A stretch of 64,000 bases of DNA from a virus. The stretch is taken from positions 62,001 through 126,000 of the IMG/VR virus record IMGVR_UViG_3300034101_003554. The stretch is one strand, 5' to 3'. Numbering within the stretch: position 1 is the first letter of the stretch; every line of letters begins with the position of its first letter. Made by a program: the position numbers and the translations under genes. The notes below the pieces were generated by a model that worked only from the letters and a program-made list of their open reading frames with translations, was not told the DNA's origin and made no database searches. Below are positions 14,713 through 22,609 of the stretch, piece by piece.

Positions 14713-16083
14713 ATGAAAAGAATTTTGTATGAAGCCCCAATTGATGATTTTATCAGTAAAGAATCAATGGAAAAAATAAACGTGGCTCAAATTAGAAAAT
14801 ATAATACCAACAAAACTGAAGGTGGTAGTAGCTATGAAATGGGAAATTTAATGCGTGGGTTACCAAATAAGGAAGCACCATACAAAAGACAATTAGTCCA
14901 ATTGGCCATTGATAAATTTTTAGAAAATTTTTATGAGATTAAAGAAAAGATAGACGAGGGATTAGTTTCGTTAGATGTTCAAATTTCAACAACACCAGCC
15001 GCTAGAAGACCTCAAAAAAAGGTTACACCTGAAGAAATAGAGCAAGCACAAAAAAAAGACCCATTATTTAATGAACGAATAAAAGGAAGAAATTTTCAAA
15101 ATGCTATAACACAAGGTAATAGTTGGAATCGTGGTTTTGATTTTGAAAATGATAAAGAATTTTTAGATGATATTGAAGATATTATTAACTATGTTGATTC
15201 AACCCAAGGTGGTGAACGTAACCGTAGATATGACGATGACGATGAGGGATTAGTTGAAAAATATAAAAAATTTGGTAAATCTGCAACAGTTTTTTATAAT
15301 GATAATTTAGCTCAATTGGAGAGTATGGCAAAAAACGCGTCAGGTGTTGCTGCGTATTGTGAAATTGTTAATGACCCAACGAATCCTAAAGCTTATATAT
15401 TAGTAGTTAGAGCCCCTAACTTTCCTTTATTAATGCACGAATTAGAAAAAGTTGGTGAGGATTTTCTAACTTATCTTTATATGTCAAAAGATAAAGTTGT
15501 AAAAGATGCTCTTGTAAAAACAACTGATGTTCATGACCATGAAATAAGAAATATGCTTACAGGAAAACAAATAAGTTTAGGACTTAATTATCATATTAAA
15601 CCTCACATTGATACGGCAATTAATCAATTTATAAAAGAAAAAAGATTACCAACCAATGAAAAAGGAGAAGTAACTGAATCAACTATAAAAAAATATGAAA
15701 GATGGTTATATAATATCATAATCAAAAATTTCAACAAATTGGCAAATGATGAAATATTAATGTATAATATGATTATGTATGATGGTATTATTGATGGAAA
15801 GAATAAAGTTAAATTTGAAGGTGAAATGGTAAATCCAATGGAATATTTTGATGAATTTATTGAAATGATTATATATGGTGGAGATGGAAATAAAGGTGCT
15901 GTTGATGTTTTACCAATAATGCAAACAACAACGAGAACAACAACGAGAACAACAACGACAACAACAACTCAAAAATATGAACCTCCAACTTATGATTTTG
16001 ATGACGAAGATGATGATGATGATGATGAACCTCCAACAGATGATATTGATGACGAAGATGGAGAAAGATGGTGGGAAGATTAA
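14713..16083 (+). CDS. Probable virion protein with Thr/Arg repeats and acidic tail, 456 aa
   Basis: The N-terminus is MKRILYE followed by Ala, matching the (L/I)xE|A rule for prohead-protease cleavage. A soluble helical body (to about residue 400) is followed by a Thr/Arg tract encoded by an AACAACAACGAG-type repeat and an Asp/Glu tail with two EPPT(Y/D)D copies, ending WWED. No family recognised. Placement just before the terminase, and the candidate cleavage site, suggest a packaged internal or head protein (inference). A terminator follows. Confidence 0.65.
   Translation: MKRILYEAPIDDFISKESMEKINVAQIRKYNTNKTEGGSSYEMGNLMRGLPNKEAPYKRQLVQLAIDKFLENFYEIKEKIDEGLVSLDVQISTTPAARRPQKKVTPEEIEQAQKKDPLFNERIKGRNFQNAITQGNSWNRGFDFENDKEFLDDIEDIINYVDSTQGGERNRRYDDDDEGLVEKYKKFGKSATVFYNDNLAQLESMAKNASGVAAYCEIVNDPTNPKAYILVVRAPNFPLLMHELEKVGEDFLTYLYMSKDKVVKDALVKTTDVHDHEIRNMLTGKQISLGLNYHIKPHIDTAINQFIKEKRLPTNEKGEVTESTIKKYERWLYNIIIKNFNKLANDEILMYNMIMYDGIIDGKNKVKFEGEMVNPMEYFDEFIEMIIYGGDGNKGAVDVLPIMQTTTRTTTRTTTTTTTQKYEPPTYDFDDEDDDDDDEPPTDDIDDEDGERWWED
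15924..15968 (+). repeat. Coding microsatellite, AACAACAACGAG-type units
   Basis: About four imperfect 12-bp units encode the Thr/Arg tract of the overlapping gene. Length could vary by slippage. Confidence 0.7.
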
Positions 16084-16085
16084 AA

Positions 16086-16120
16086 TAAAAACCCTCATTT
16101 AGAAATAAGTGGGGGTTTTT
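16086..16120 (+). terminator. Intrinsic terminator
   Basis: AAAAACCC-CATTT / AAGTG-GGGTTTTT stem with T-run, between the acidic-tail gene and the terminase. Confidence 0.8.
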
Positions 16121-16121
16121 A

Positions 16122-16128
16122 TATTTAT
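16122..16128 (+). promoter_or_regulatory. Candidate late promoter motif TATTTAT
   Basis: Immediately after a terminator and 13 nt before the terminase ATG, a position where a promoter is required. Confidence 0.5.
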
Positions 16129-16141
16129 ATAAAAAGATTAT

Positions 16142-17905
16142 ATGAGTTTAACAAAAGAACAAGTAATGATTGAATATCTTAAGTGTATGAAAGATACCCC
16201 ATACGCGTTAAGAACATATCTGGAAACCTATGATAATACTGTATCAAAATATGTTCCATTAGAGTTATTTCCAGACCAAATATCATTATTAAAAGATTAT
16301 GAAGATTTTAATGAAAACATCGCATTAAAGTATAGACAAGCTGGTGTATCAACAGTAACTGCAGCTTGGGTGTCGTTAAAAATTGCTTTTGCCAAAAAGA
16401 CAAAACCTGAAAAGATTCTAATCATTGCCAACAAATTGGATACATCTATGGAGATGGCAAATAAAATAAGAATGTTTATTGGTCAATGGCCTAGTTGGGT
16501 TGGAATTGATTTTTCAACTGATAAAAATTCACAAAAACATTACAAGACAAACAATGGATGTGAAGTAAAAGCTGTGGCGACATCAAAGGATGCTCTACGT
16601 GGTTTTACACCAACAATCCTAGTATTTGACGAAGCCGCATTTATTGACGCGGATTCAGACTTTTGGGCGGCTTGTATGGCCTCACTATCAACTGGGGGTA
16701 AAGTTATTGTAGTGTCAACTCCAAATGGATATGACCCAATTTATTATGAGATTTATAACCAAGCAAATAGAGGAATGAATGATTTCAAAATTTCTGAAAT
16801 GTATTGGTTTAGAGACCCAAGATATACAAAAGATTTATATCTAGTCAAAACACAAGATGTTGTTCATTATCTTCGTAATAAAACGGAATATAGTGATAGT
16901 GATGTTATAAGTTGGGAACATATTCCATTTGAAAAAAGAAATTACGAGGAACTTAAATTAATGATGAATTCAGGGTACAAACCTTGTTCATCTTGGTTTG
17001 AGGGAATGGTAAAGAAACTTAAGTATGATAAAAGAAAAGTTTCCCAAGAATTAGAATGTAATTTTCTTGGGTCAGGTGATAATGTATTTGATTCTCTTTT
17101 AATGCAGAGAGTTAAAGAAAATATGATTAAAGAACCCCAAAATAAAATGATGGGTAATTCTTTATGGATATGGAAAGAACCTGTAATGGGACACAAGTAT
17201 GTTATGGGTGTGGATGTCAGTAGAGGGGATAGTGAAGACTTTAGTTCTTTCCAAATTATTGATTTTGATACAAGAGAACAAGTTGCAGAATATGTTGGGA
17301 AATTACCTCCAGATACAATGGCTGAAATATGTTATAAGTGGGGTAATATGTATAATTGTTTTATTGTAATAGATATAACTGGTGGTATGGGGGTTTCAAC
17401 ATCAAGAAAATTACAAGAGTTGGGTTATAAAAATTTATATGTGGATGGGGTTGATTTGGCGAACAAATGGAAGTATGACCCCAAGGCATTGGATAAAATT
17501 CCTGGACTTAATTTTAATAATAAACGTGTTCAGATAATTGCATCATTTGAGGAAGCAATGAGACATGAATTTAAGATATATAGTTCAAGGTTATTTGATG
17601 AGATGAACACCTTTATTTATGTAAATGGAAGACCAGACCACCAAAAGGGACAACACGATGACTTAATAATGTCAATTGCAATGGCGACTTATGTTGCCGA
17701 ATCATCTTTCAGCAGTTTGGAAAAAGTTACAGAACAAACAAAAGCAATGTTGGAATCTTGGTCTGTAAGTAATAATGAAAATATGGGGAAACAATTGGAG
17801 TTTAATCCAGTAATACCATATGGGCATGAAAGAATTAACCAAAGAAATCAAAATCTAAGTAGAGAAGATTATCAAAAATATGGTTGGTTATTTGGTGGAA
17901 GATAA
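16142..17905 (+). CDS. terL: Terminase large subunit, T4 gp17-like
   Basis: 587 residues. The ATPase domain has a deviant Walker A, LKYRQAGVST at 62-71, with Lys63 before the loop and no lysine in the usual GKT place, and Walker B ILVFDEAA (159-166, Asp163-Glu164). A coupling-type STPNG motif is at 192-196. The RNase-H-like nuclease has Asp358 (GVDVSRGD), Asp411 (VIDITGG) and Asp506-Asp507 (QHDDLIMSIA). It packages DNA into proheads through the portal. It heads the head-morphogenesis operon after a terminator and promoter motif. No small subunit is visible in the window. Confidence 0.95.
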   Translation: MSLTKEQVMIEYLKCMKDTPYALRTYLETYDNTVSKYVPLELFPDQISLLKDYEDFNENIALKYRQAGVSTVTAAWVSLKIAFAKKTKPEKILIIANKLDTSMEMANKIRMFIGQWPSWVGIDFSTDKNSQKHYKTNNGCEVKAVATSKDALRGFTPTILVFDEAAFIDADSDFWAACMASLSTGGKVIVVSTPNGYDPIYYEIYNQANRGMNDFKISEMYWFRDPRYTKDLYLVKTQDVVHYLRNKTEYSDSDVISWEHIPFEKRNYEELKLMMNSGYKPCSSWFEGMVKKLKYDKRKVSQELECNFLGSGDNVFDSLLMQRVKENMIKEPQNKMMGNSLWIWKEPVMGHKYVMGVDVSRGDSEDFSSFQIIDFDTREQVAEYVGKLPPDTMAEICYKWGNMYNCFIVIDITGGMGVSTSRKLQELGYKNLYVDGVDLANKWKYDPKALDKIPGLNFNNKRVQIIASFEEAMRHEFKIYSSRLFDEMNTFIYVNGRPDHQKGQHDDLIMSIAMATYVAESSFSSLEKVTEQTKAMLESWSVSNNENMGKQLEFNPVIPYGHERINQRNQNLSREDYQKYGWLFGGR

Positions 17906-17912
17906 TATTTAT
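17906..17912 (+). promoter_or_regulatory. Candidate late promoter motif TATTTAT
   Basis: Overlaps the terminase stop region and lies 15 nt upstream of a 48-residue ORF. Confidence 0.35.
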
Positions 17913-17927
17913 TAAATAAAATAACTT

Positions 17928-18074
17928 ATGGGATACATTAGAAGAAAAAAAAGTGGTAAAATAATTAATGGTTCAAATATGATTGTACCTAATCAAGGGA
18001 TTAGTTTAGTTAATCCTGGGGGTGATAATAAAATAAATCAACAAAAAAAAATAGATACCAACGCACCTAGTTAA
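17928..18074 (+). CDS. Small basic protein between terminase and portal, 48 aa
   Basis: An ATG-started frame of 48 codons with a basic N-terminus (YIRRKKSGK), an NPGG turn and a Lys/Asn/Gln-rich C-terminus. It fills nearly the whole gap between terminase and portal and has a TATTTAT motif 15 nt upstream. In T4 this interval holds the sheath and tube genes, which are absent here. Function unknown. Short length keeps confidence moderate. Confidence 0.5.
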   Translation: MGYIRRKKSGKIINGSNMIVPNQGISLVNPGGDNKINQQKKIDTNAPS

Positions 18075-18111
18075 TTATTTATTTAAACTAAAATGGTGTT
18101 AAAATGTTTTT

Positions 18112-19938
18112 ATGGAACAAAATGAAAAAAATTTAACAATATGGCAAAGGTTAACTCAAACCTTTGGACCTAATTCTTTATTAAATCAAGATTATCCAAC
18201 ATATAAGTTTGATAAAAAAGAATTATTACGTACTACATCTAAACAAGAATATGATAAAGAGTTATTACAAGCTCAACAAACATATTACTTGGCAAATCAA
18301 TGGACTAAAATAGAAAGTAATTTATATACTCAAGCGGTGTATTATGAACCAACTAGATTAGCTTCATTTTACGATTACGAATCTATGGAATATACACCTG
18401 AAATATCTGCAGCTTTGGACATTTATGGTGAAGAATCAACTACTGTTGACCATAATGGTAATATGTTACAAATATACTCAGAGTCAAAAAGGATTAAATC
18501 AATTTTAACTGATTTATTTAACAATGCTTTAGACATTAATACAAACCTACCAATGTGGACAAGAAATACTTGTAAGTATGGTGATAATTTTGTTTATCTT
18601 AAACTTGACTCGGAAAAAGGTATTGTTGGTTGTATGCAACTACCAAACATTGAAATTGAGCGTTTGGAACGAGGTACGCCAGCTCAGGCTACAAGACAAA
18701 ATACTGAAGAACCCGCAGAAAACAAAGGTTTACGATTTAAATGGAAAGTGAAAGATATGGAATTTAATGCTTGGGAAATCGCTCATTTCCGTTTACTAGG
18801 TGATGATAGAAAACTTCCATATGGTACATCAATGTTGGAAAAAGCAAGACGTATTTGGAAACAATTATTATTATCTGAGGATGCTATGTTGATATATAGA
18901 ACTTCACGCGCACCAGAAAGACGTGTATTCAAAGTATTTGTTGGTAATATGGATGATAAAGATGTTGAATCGTATGTACAACGTGTTGCCAATAAATTTA
19001 AACGTAGTCAAGTAGTTGATTCTCAGACAGGTAATGTAGATATGAGATTTAATCAAATGGCGGTTGACCAAGATTATTTTATCCCAGTAAGGGATGCCGC
19101 AACAGCAAGTCCAATTGAAACTTTGGCGGGTGGTACAAACTTGGGTGAAATTGCCGATATTGAATACATCCAAAAGAAATTATTGACAGCACTTCGTGTA
19201 CCTAAAGCTTTCTTAGGTTTTGAAGAACCCGTTGGTGATGGTAAAAATCTTTCTTTGATTGATATAAGATTCGCTAGAACAATCAATAGAATACAAAAAT
19301 GTATGATAGCTGAATTAAATAAGATTGCAATTATACATTTATTCCTTTTAGGTTTTGAAGATGAGTTAAATAATTTCACATTGGGATTAACAAATCCATC
19401 AAGTCAGGCTGATTTATTAAAACTTGATGTTTGGAAAGAAAAATTTGTGACATATAAAGAGGCGACAACTGCCGATCAAACTGGTTTTATGCCAGTATCA
19501 ATCACTTGGGCTAAAAAACATATTTTAGGATTCTCCGATGAAGAATTAAAACTTGATTTACAACAACAAAGAATTGAAAGGGCTGTTGGGGCTGAATTAA
19601 CTAATACCGCAACAATTATTACTAAAACAGGAATATTTGATAATATTGATAAATTGTATGGTTCAACAACAGGTACTACTGAAGGAGCAGCACAACCACC
19701 ATCTAGTGATATGGGAGGTTCTGGTGATATGGGTTCATCAATACCTCCTCCTCCACTAGGAGGAGCTGAAGAACCAGCAGGGGGTGGACTTACACCTGAA
19801 TCAAATCAAAAGGACAATTTAAATATACTATTAGAAAGCGATAATTTATTGGATGATGACTCATATATTGATTTATCCAAAGCAAGAAATTATTTAGGTG
19901 AAATTGAATCGCAATTAAATAAACTATTAAACTCTTGA
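18112..19938 (+). CDS. Portal protein, T4 gp20-like
   Basis: 608 residues. The N-terminal two thirds follow the gp20 pattern: YEPTRLASFYDYESMEYTPE near residues 80-100, then a CKYGDNFVYLKL segment (the clip/wing region), HFRLLGDDRKLPYGTSMLE, and APERRVFKVFVGNMD. Family portals form the dodecameric ring at the capsid vertex through which DNA passes and on which the prohead is initiated. The C-terminus has a Gly/Pro/Ser-rich insert (about 518-560) before a final acidic helical segment. Position between terminase and prohead protease matches T4 order. Confidence 0.93.
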   Translation: MEQNEKNLTIWQRLTQTFGPNSLLNQDYPTYKFDKKELLRTTSKQEYDKELLQAQQTYYLANQWTKIESNLYTQAVYYEPTRLASFYDYESMEYTPEISAALDIYGEESTTVDHNGNMLQIYSESKRIKSILTDLFNNALDINTNLPMWTRNTCKYGDNFVYLKLDSEKGIVGCMQLPNIEIERLERGTPAQATRQNTEEPAENKGLRFKWKVKDMEFNAWEIAHFRLLGDDRKLPYGTSMLEKARRIWKQLLLSEDAMLIYRTSRAPERRVFKVFVGNMDDKDVESYVQRVANKFKRSQVVDSQTGNVDMRFNQMAVDQDYFIPVRDAATASPIETLAGGTNLGEIADIEYIQKKLLTALRVPKAFLGFEEPVGDGKNLSLIDIRFARTINRIQKCMIAELNKIAIIHLFLLGFEDELNNFTLGLTNPSSQADLLKLDVWKEKFVTYKEATTADQTGFMPVSITWAKKHILGFSDEELKLDLQQQRIERAVGAELTNTATIITKTGIFDNIDKLYGSTTGTTEGAAQPPSSDMGGSGDMGSSIPPPPLGGAEEPAGGGLTPESNQKDNLNILLESDNLLDDDSYIDLSKARNYLGEIESQLNKLLNS

Positions 19939-20000
19939 TATTTATTTTAATAATTTGTTATTGTTTAACAATAAAATAAAAAAAGAAAAAATATAACAAA

Positions 20001-20714
20001 ATGAATTTTGGTTCAATTAAATCAAAAATAGAAAAATTACTTTCGGAGTCTTATTCAAAACAAGAATTAAAACTTGATATGAAAGTATTTAAAACTTTAG
20101 TTTTAGAAAATAAAAATATTAGTAAGTTATTTTATTTATACGATGAGTTAAGTAGTAACAAGGGTATGAGTGAAACTATTGTGAATGATTACATTAATGA
20201 ATGTATCATTATGTATGAAAATATAATAAATAAAATATCTAAAAAAGATTTAAACCAATTAAAATTGTGGGTTTCAGATATTAAATCTGATAATAAATAT
20301 GAAAAAATTGATAATTTGTTTGAGACAAATATTTTCAAATTAGAACATAAAATTTTAAGTAGAAAATTAATTGCAGAATCTCTTAAAAAATCTAACAAAG
20401 AATCAAAAGAAGTTATTAATTTACCAATAAGTACGATGATAAATTTGGCAAACAAAACTATCAATAATTATATTGGTAATATGAATGAATCAGAGAAAGA
20501 AGAACTATCTAAGTTATTAAAGATAGATGAAAAAGATATAAAAGATTCATATCTAAACATTAAAGAAAATGTTTTAGATAAATTAAATAAATTGTTAATT
20601 GACTCCGATACAGAAACATCTGAAAAAATTAGTGAATCAATTTCAAAAATTAAAGATGAGAAATTTGATAAACTAAATTATTACAGATTAAAATCACTTA
20701 ATGATAGTATTTAA
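20001..20714 (+). CDS. Hypothetical helical protein, 237 aa, candidate internal head protein
   Basis: Almost entirely alpha-helical by composition (Lys/Glu/Ile/Leu/Asn), without membrane segments. The N-terminus contains LSES at 14-17, compatible with a gp21-type (L/I)xE cleavage. It lies between portal and protease, where T4-like phages keep prohead-core genes. No family recognised. It converges with the bS21 gene, one base separating the two stops. Confidence 0.6.
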   Translation: MNFGSIKSKIEKLLSESYSKQELKLDMKVFKTLVLENKNISKLFYLYDELSSNKGMSETIVNDYINECIIMYENIINKISKKDLNQLKLWVSDIKSDNKYEKIDNLFETNIFKLEHKILSRKLIAESLKKSNKESKEVINLPISTMINLANKTINNYIGNMNESEKEELSKLLKIDEKDIKDSYLNIKENVLDKLNKLLIDSDTETSEKISESISKIKDEKFDKLNYYRLKSLNDSI

Positions 20715-20715
20715 T

Positions 20716-20901
20716 CTAATTTAAATTTATTTTTTCCACATACTTTGCTTTATTTACTAAATTTCTTCTAGTTACTGAAGGTTTTGTAAATTCTTTTCTA
20801 TTTCTTAACTCAGACATCAATTTAGTTTTGATTACCTTACTCTTAAATAATTTAAGAGCTTTTTCTATTGGTGTCTTATTATCTACGTGTACAATTAACA
20901 T
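20716..20901 (-). CDS. rpsU: Ribosomal protein bS21
   Basis: 61 residues matching bacterial S21 along its length: an N-terminal strand MLIVHV, then IEKALKLFKSKV, LMSELRNRKEF and TKPSVTRRN, ending in a basic helix. The TKPS-x-TRR segment and the short C-terminus are like Bacteroidetes S21 proteins. bS21 sits near the 3' end of 16S rRNA and takes part in initiation, so a phage copy could replace host bS21 on ribosomes and bias initiation to phage mRNAs. It is alone on the minus strand inside the plus-strand head operon, so its expression is separate. Phage-encoded bS21 is known from other large phages. Confidence 0.92.
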   Translation of the reverse strand: MLIVHVDNKTPIEKALKLFKSKVIKTKLMSELRNRKEFTKPSVTRRNLVNKAKYVEKINLN

Positions 20902-20996
20902 AAGTTTTAATTTTATTTTGATTTATTATTGTTTTTGACTTATTTAATAAATTTAATTACATTTAATTAAAATAAACAGAAATTAATTTTTTTTTA

Positions 20997-21446
20997 ATGA
21001 AAAAGGGTAAAACCTCAAAAATTATAGGATTCAAAAACACTAAAGTCACTTATGGTACAGTTGATTCATTTGAATTAAAATCAATTTACTTAAATATCCA
21101 AACTTGGGTTGAACCCTATAAAGATTCAGATAATTGGAACAGAGTGGTTTTAAATCTATCTAGGTCAATAAAACATATTGTATTACGGTCAATAAACCAA
21201 AAATTTTTTAAAGAAAATTTTATAGTTGATTTAGACCTAAGACCTAGTGGTATTAACTTAAATAAAAAATCATTTTTAAATCTTGAAATCAATTTATTTA
21301 CAAATATTGAGAGTCTTGACTTTAAAGATAATTTTTTAAAAGAGTCATTGAAAGACTTAACAAAAAATATAATTAATTCAAATTTTAGTAAAAATGATTA
21401 TTTTAATTTCTCAATAACCAAAAAGACTAAGTCTCCAAATGTATAA
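20997..21446 (+). CDS. Hypothetical protein, 149 aa
   Basis: Basic, soluble protein with alternating hydrophobic strands in the middle (HIVLRSINQKF, FIVDLDLRPSGINL) and a Lys-rich C-terminus. It lies between portal and protease genes and is probably a head or neck assembly protein, but no family is recognised. The start follows a T-run; no Shine-Dalgarno sequence. Confidence 0.65.
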   Translation: MKKGKTSKIIGFKNTKVTYGTVDSFELKSIYLNIQTWVEPYKDSDNWNRVVLNLSRSIKHIVLRSINQKFFKENFIVDLDLRPSGINLNKKSFLNLEINLFTNIESLDFKDNFLKESLKDLTKNIINSNFSKNDYFNFSITKKTKSPNV

Positions 21447-21461
21447 ATATCAAATTTATGA

Positions 21462-21468
21462 TATTTAT
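21462..21468 (+). promoter_or_regulatory. Candidate late promoter motif TATTTAT
   Basis: In the extended form GATATTTATG, 14 nt before the prohead-protease ATG. Confidence 0.45.
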
Positions 21469-21482
21469 GTTAAAAAACATAT

Positions 21483-22202
21483 ATGGACTTAAAAATAATT
21501 AAACCTGGAGAAATTGGTAAGGGAATTTTAATTGAATATGATGCAGGTTATGTATCACCAAGAACTGAACATAATTCATTTATATTAGAACAAAAATCTT
21601 ATTTAGACCATTCCAAACCATTTGAATTCTACGCTGTATTACAAAAATATAATACACCAAATCGTAATGGTAGAATTTATCCAGAAAAGATATTAAAGAG
21701 AGAAGCCGAGAATTATAAAAAGATAATTCAAAAAGGAACATCTTTATCTGAATTAAATCACCCAGAATCATCTTTAATTGACCTTGATAGAGTATCTCAT
21801 ATCATAAATGAAGTTTGGTGGGAAGGTCCTATATTAATGGGTAAACTCAAATTATTAACATCACCAGGATTCCACGAAAGAGGTATAGTATCAACTAAAG
21901 GTGATATGGCGGCAAATTATTTAAGACAAGGTGTTACCCTTGGTATTTCTTCTCGTGGAGTTGGTTCGTTAAAAAAAGTTGGTGAGCAAAATGAAGTCCA
22001 AGATGATTTTGAATTAATTTGTTTTGATTTGGTTTCTTCACCATCAACACCTGGTGCTTATCTTTTCTTAAATAAAGATGATAAACATATGTATGAAGAA
22101 AATCTTGAAGAAGAGAAAAAAATGTCAATAGAAAGAAATGTTGGTGATAGTGGTAATAAATCACTTGATTTAATGAAAAAATTGTCTAAACTTGGGTATT
22201 AG
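21483..22202 (+). CDS. Prohead core protease, T4 gp21-like
   Basis: 239 residues. Key segments are NRNGRIYP (61-67), SELNHPES with the catalytic His93, and LGISSRGVGS with the serine nucleophile at 156 or 157. These place it with the S78/U9 herpesvirus-assemblin-like prohead proteases. It would cut scaffold, internal proteins and the N-terminus of the capsid protein after (L/I)xE, driving maturation. It lies directly upstream of the scaffold and capsid genes as in T4. The C-terminal ~35 acidic residues could be a self-removed tail (inference). Confidence 0.92.
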   Translation: MDLKIIKPGEIGKGILIEYDAGYVSPRTEHNSFILEQKSYLDHSKPFEFYAVLQKYNTPNRNGRIYPEKILKREAENYKKIIQKGTSLSELNHPESSLIDLDRVSHIINEVWWEGPILMGKLKLLTSPGFHERGIVSTKGDMAANYLRQGVTLGISSRGVGSLKKVGEQNEVQDDFELICFDLVSSPSTPGAYLFLNKDDKHMYEENLEEEKKMSIERNVGDSGNKSLDLMKKLSKLGY

Positions 22203-22226
22203 TTAATTTAAAAAAATAATATCAAA

Positions 22227-22442
22227 ATGGAAGATGGACAAAAATATTTTGTAGCAAAAATCGCCGAAGATTTGGTTGATGATGAAACAGGTAAAGTTAA
22301 AAAAGTAAAATTGGAAAAATTAGTTATGGGTTACACCCCAACAGATGTTGAAGCTAAAATAACCAAGGTTTACGAACATTACACTTTCAATTGGAGAATT
22401 ACTGCAATAGTAGAAAGTAAAATTGATGAGGTAATTGACTAA
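22227..22442 (+). CDS. Small protein, DUF4494-like, 71 aa
   Basis: A compact alpha/beta protein: an N-terminal strand FVAKIAED, a basic loop KVKKVKLEKLVMGYTPTDVEAKITK and a strand pair around YTFNWRITAIVESKID. The pattern (strand, basic linker, helix beginning DVEAKI) resembles DUF4494, common in Bacteroidetes genomes. Role unknown. It lies between protease and scaffold and is followed by a terminator. Confidence 0.6.
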   Translation: MEDGQKYFVAKIAEDLVDDETGKVKKVKLEKLVMGYTPTDVEAKITKVYEHYTFNWRITAIVESKIDEVID

Positions 22443-22461
22443 AAGTTTTATTACAAATTTT

Positions 22462-22502
22462 AATAAGGATAATCCAAAATAAGGGTTATCCTTATTTTTT
22501 TT
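22462..22502 (+). terminator. Intrinsic terminator
   Basis: A 14-bp stem (AATAAGGATAATCC with GGGTTATCCTTATT, one G-T pair) and an eight-T run, before the scaffold gene. Confidence 0.9.
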
Positions 22503-22586
22503 GTTATATCATAATATTTATTTTATATAAAAACATATTTTTTTGATTTATTTAATCTTAAAAAATATTTTTTTAAAAAATTAACA

Positions 22587-22593
22587 TATTTAT
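22587..22593 (+). promoter_or_regulatory. Candidate late promoter motif TATTTAT
   Basis: Downstream of a strong terminator and 16 nt before the scaffold ATG. A promoter is needed here to express scaffold and capsid. Confidence 0.5.
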
Positions 22594-22609
22594 AGAATAA
22601 AAAATAAAA

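Noticed and set aside
15924-15968. Possible CRISPR or regulatory repeat array
   Set aside because: Units are 12 bp without spacers and in frame with a coding Thr/Arg tract. No CRISPR array was seen anywhere in the window.
18783-19379. Minus-strand frames inside the portal gene
   Set aside because: No promoter or leader signal, no recognisable domain, and the plus strand is clearly coding.
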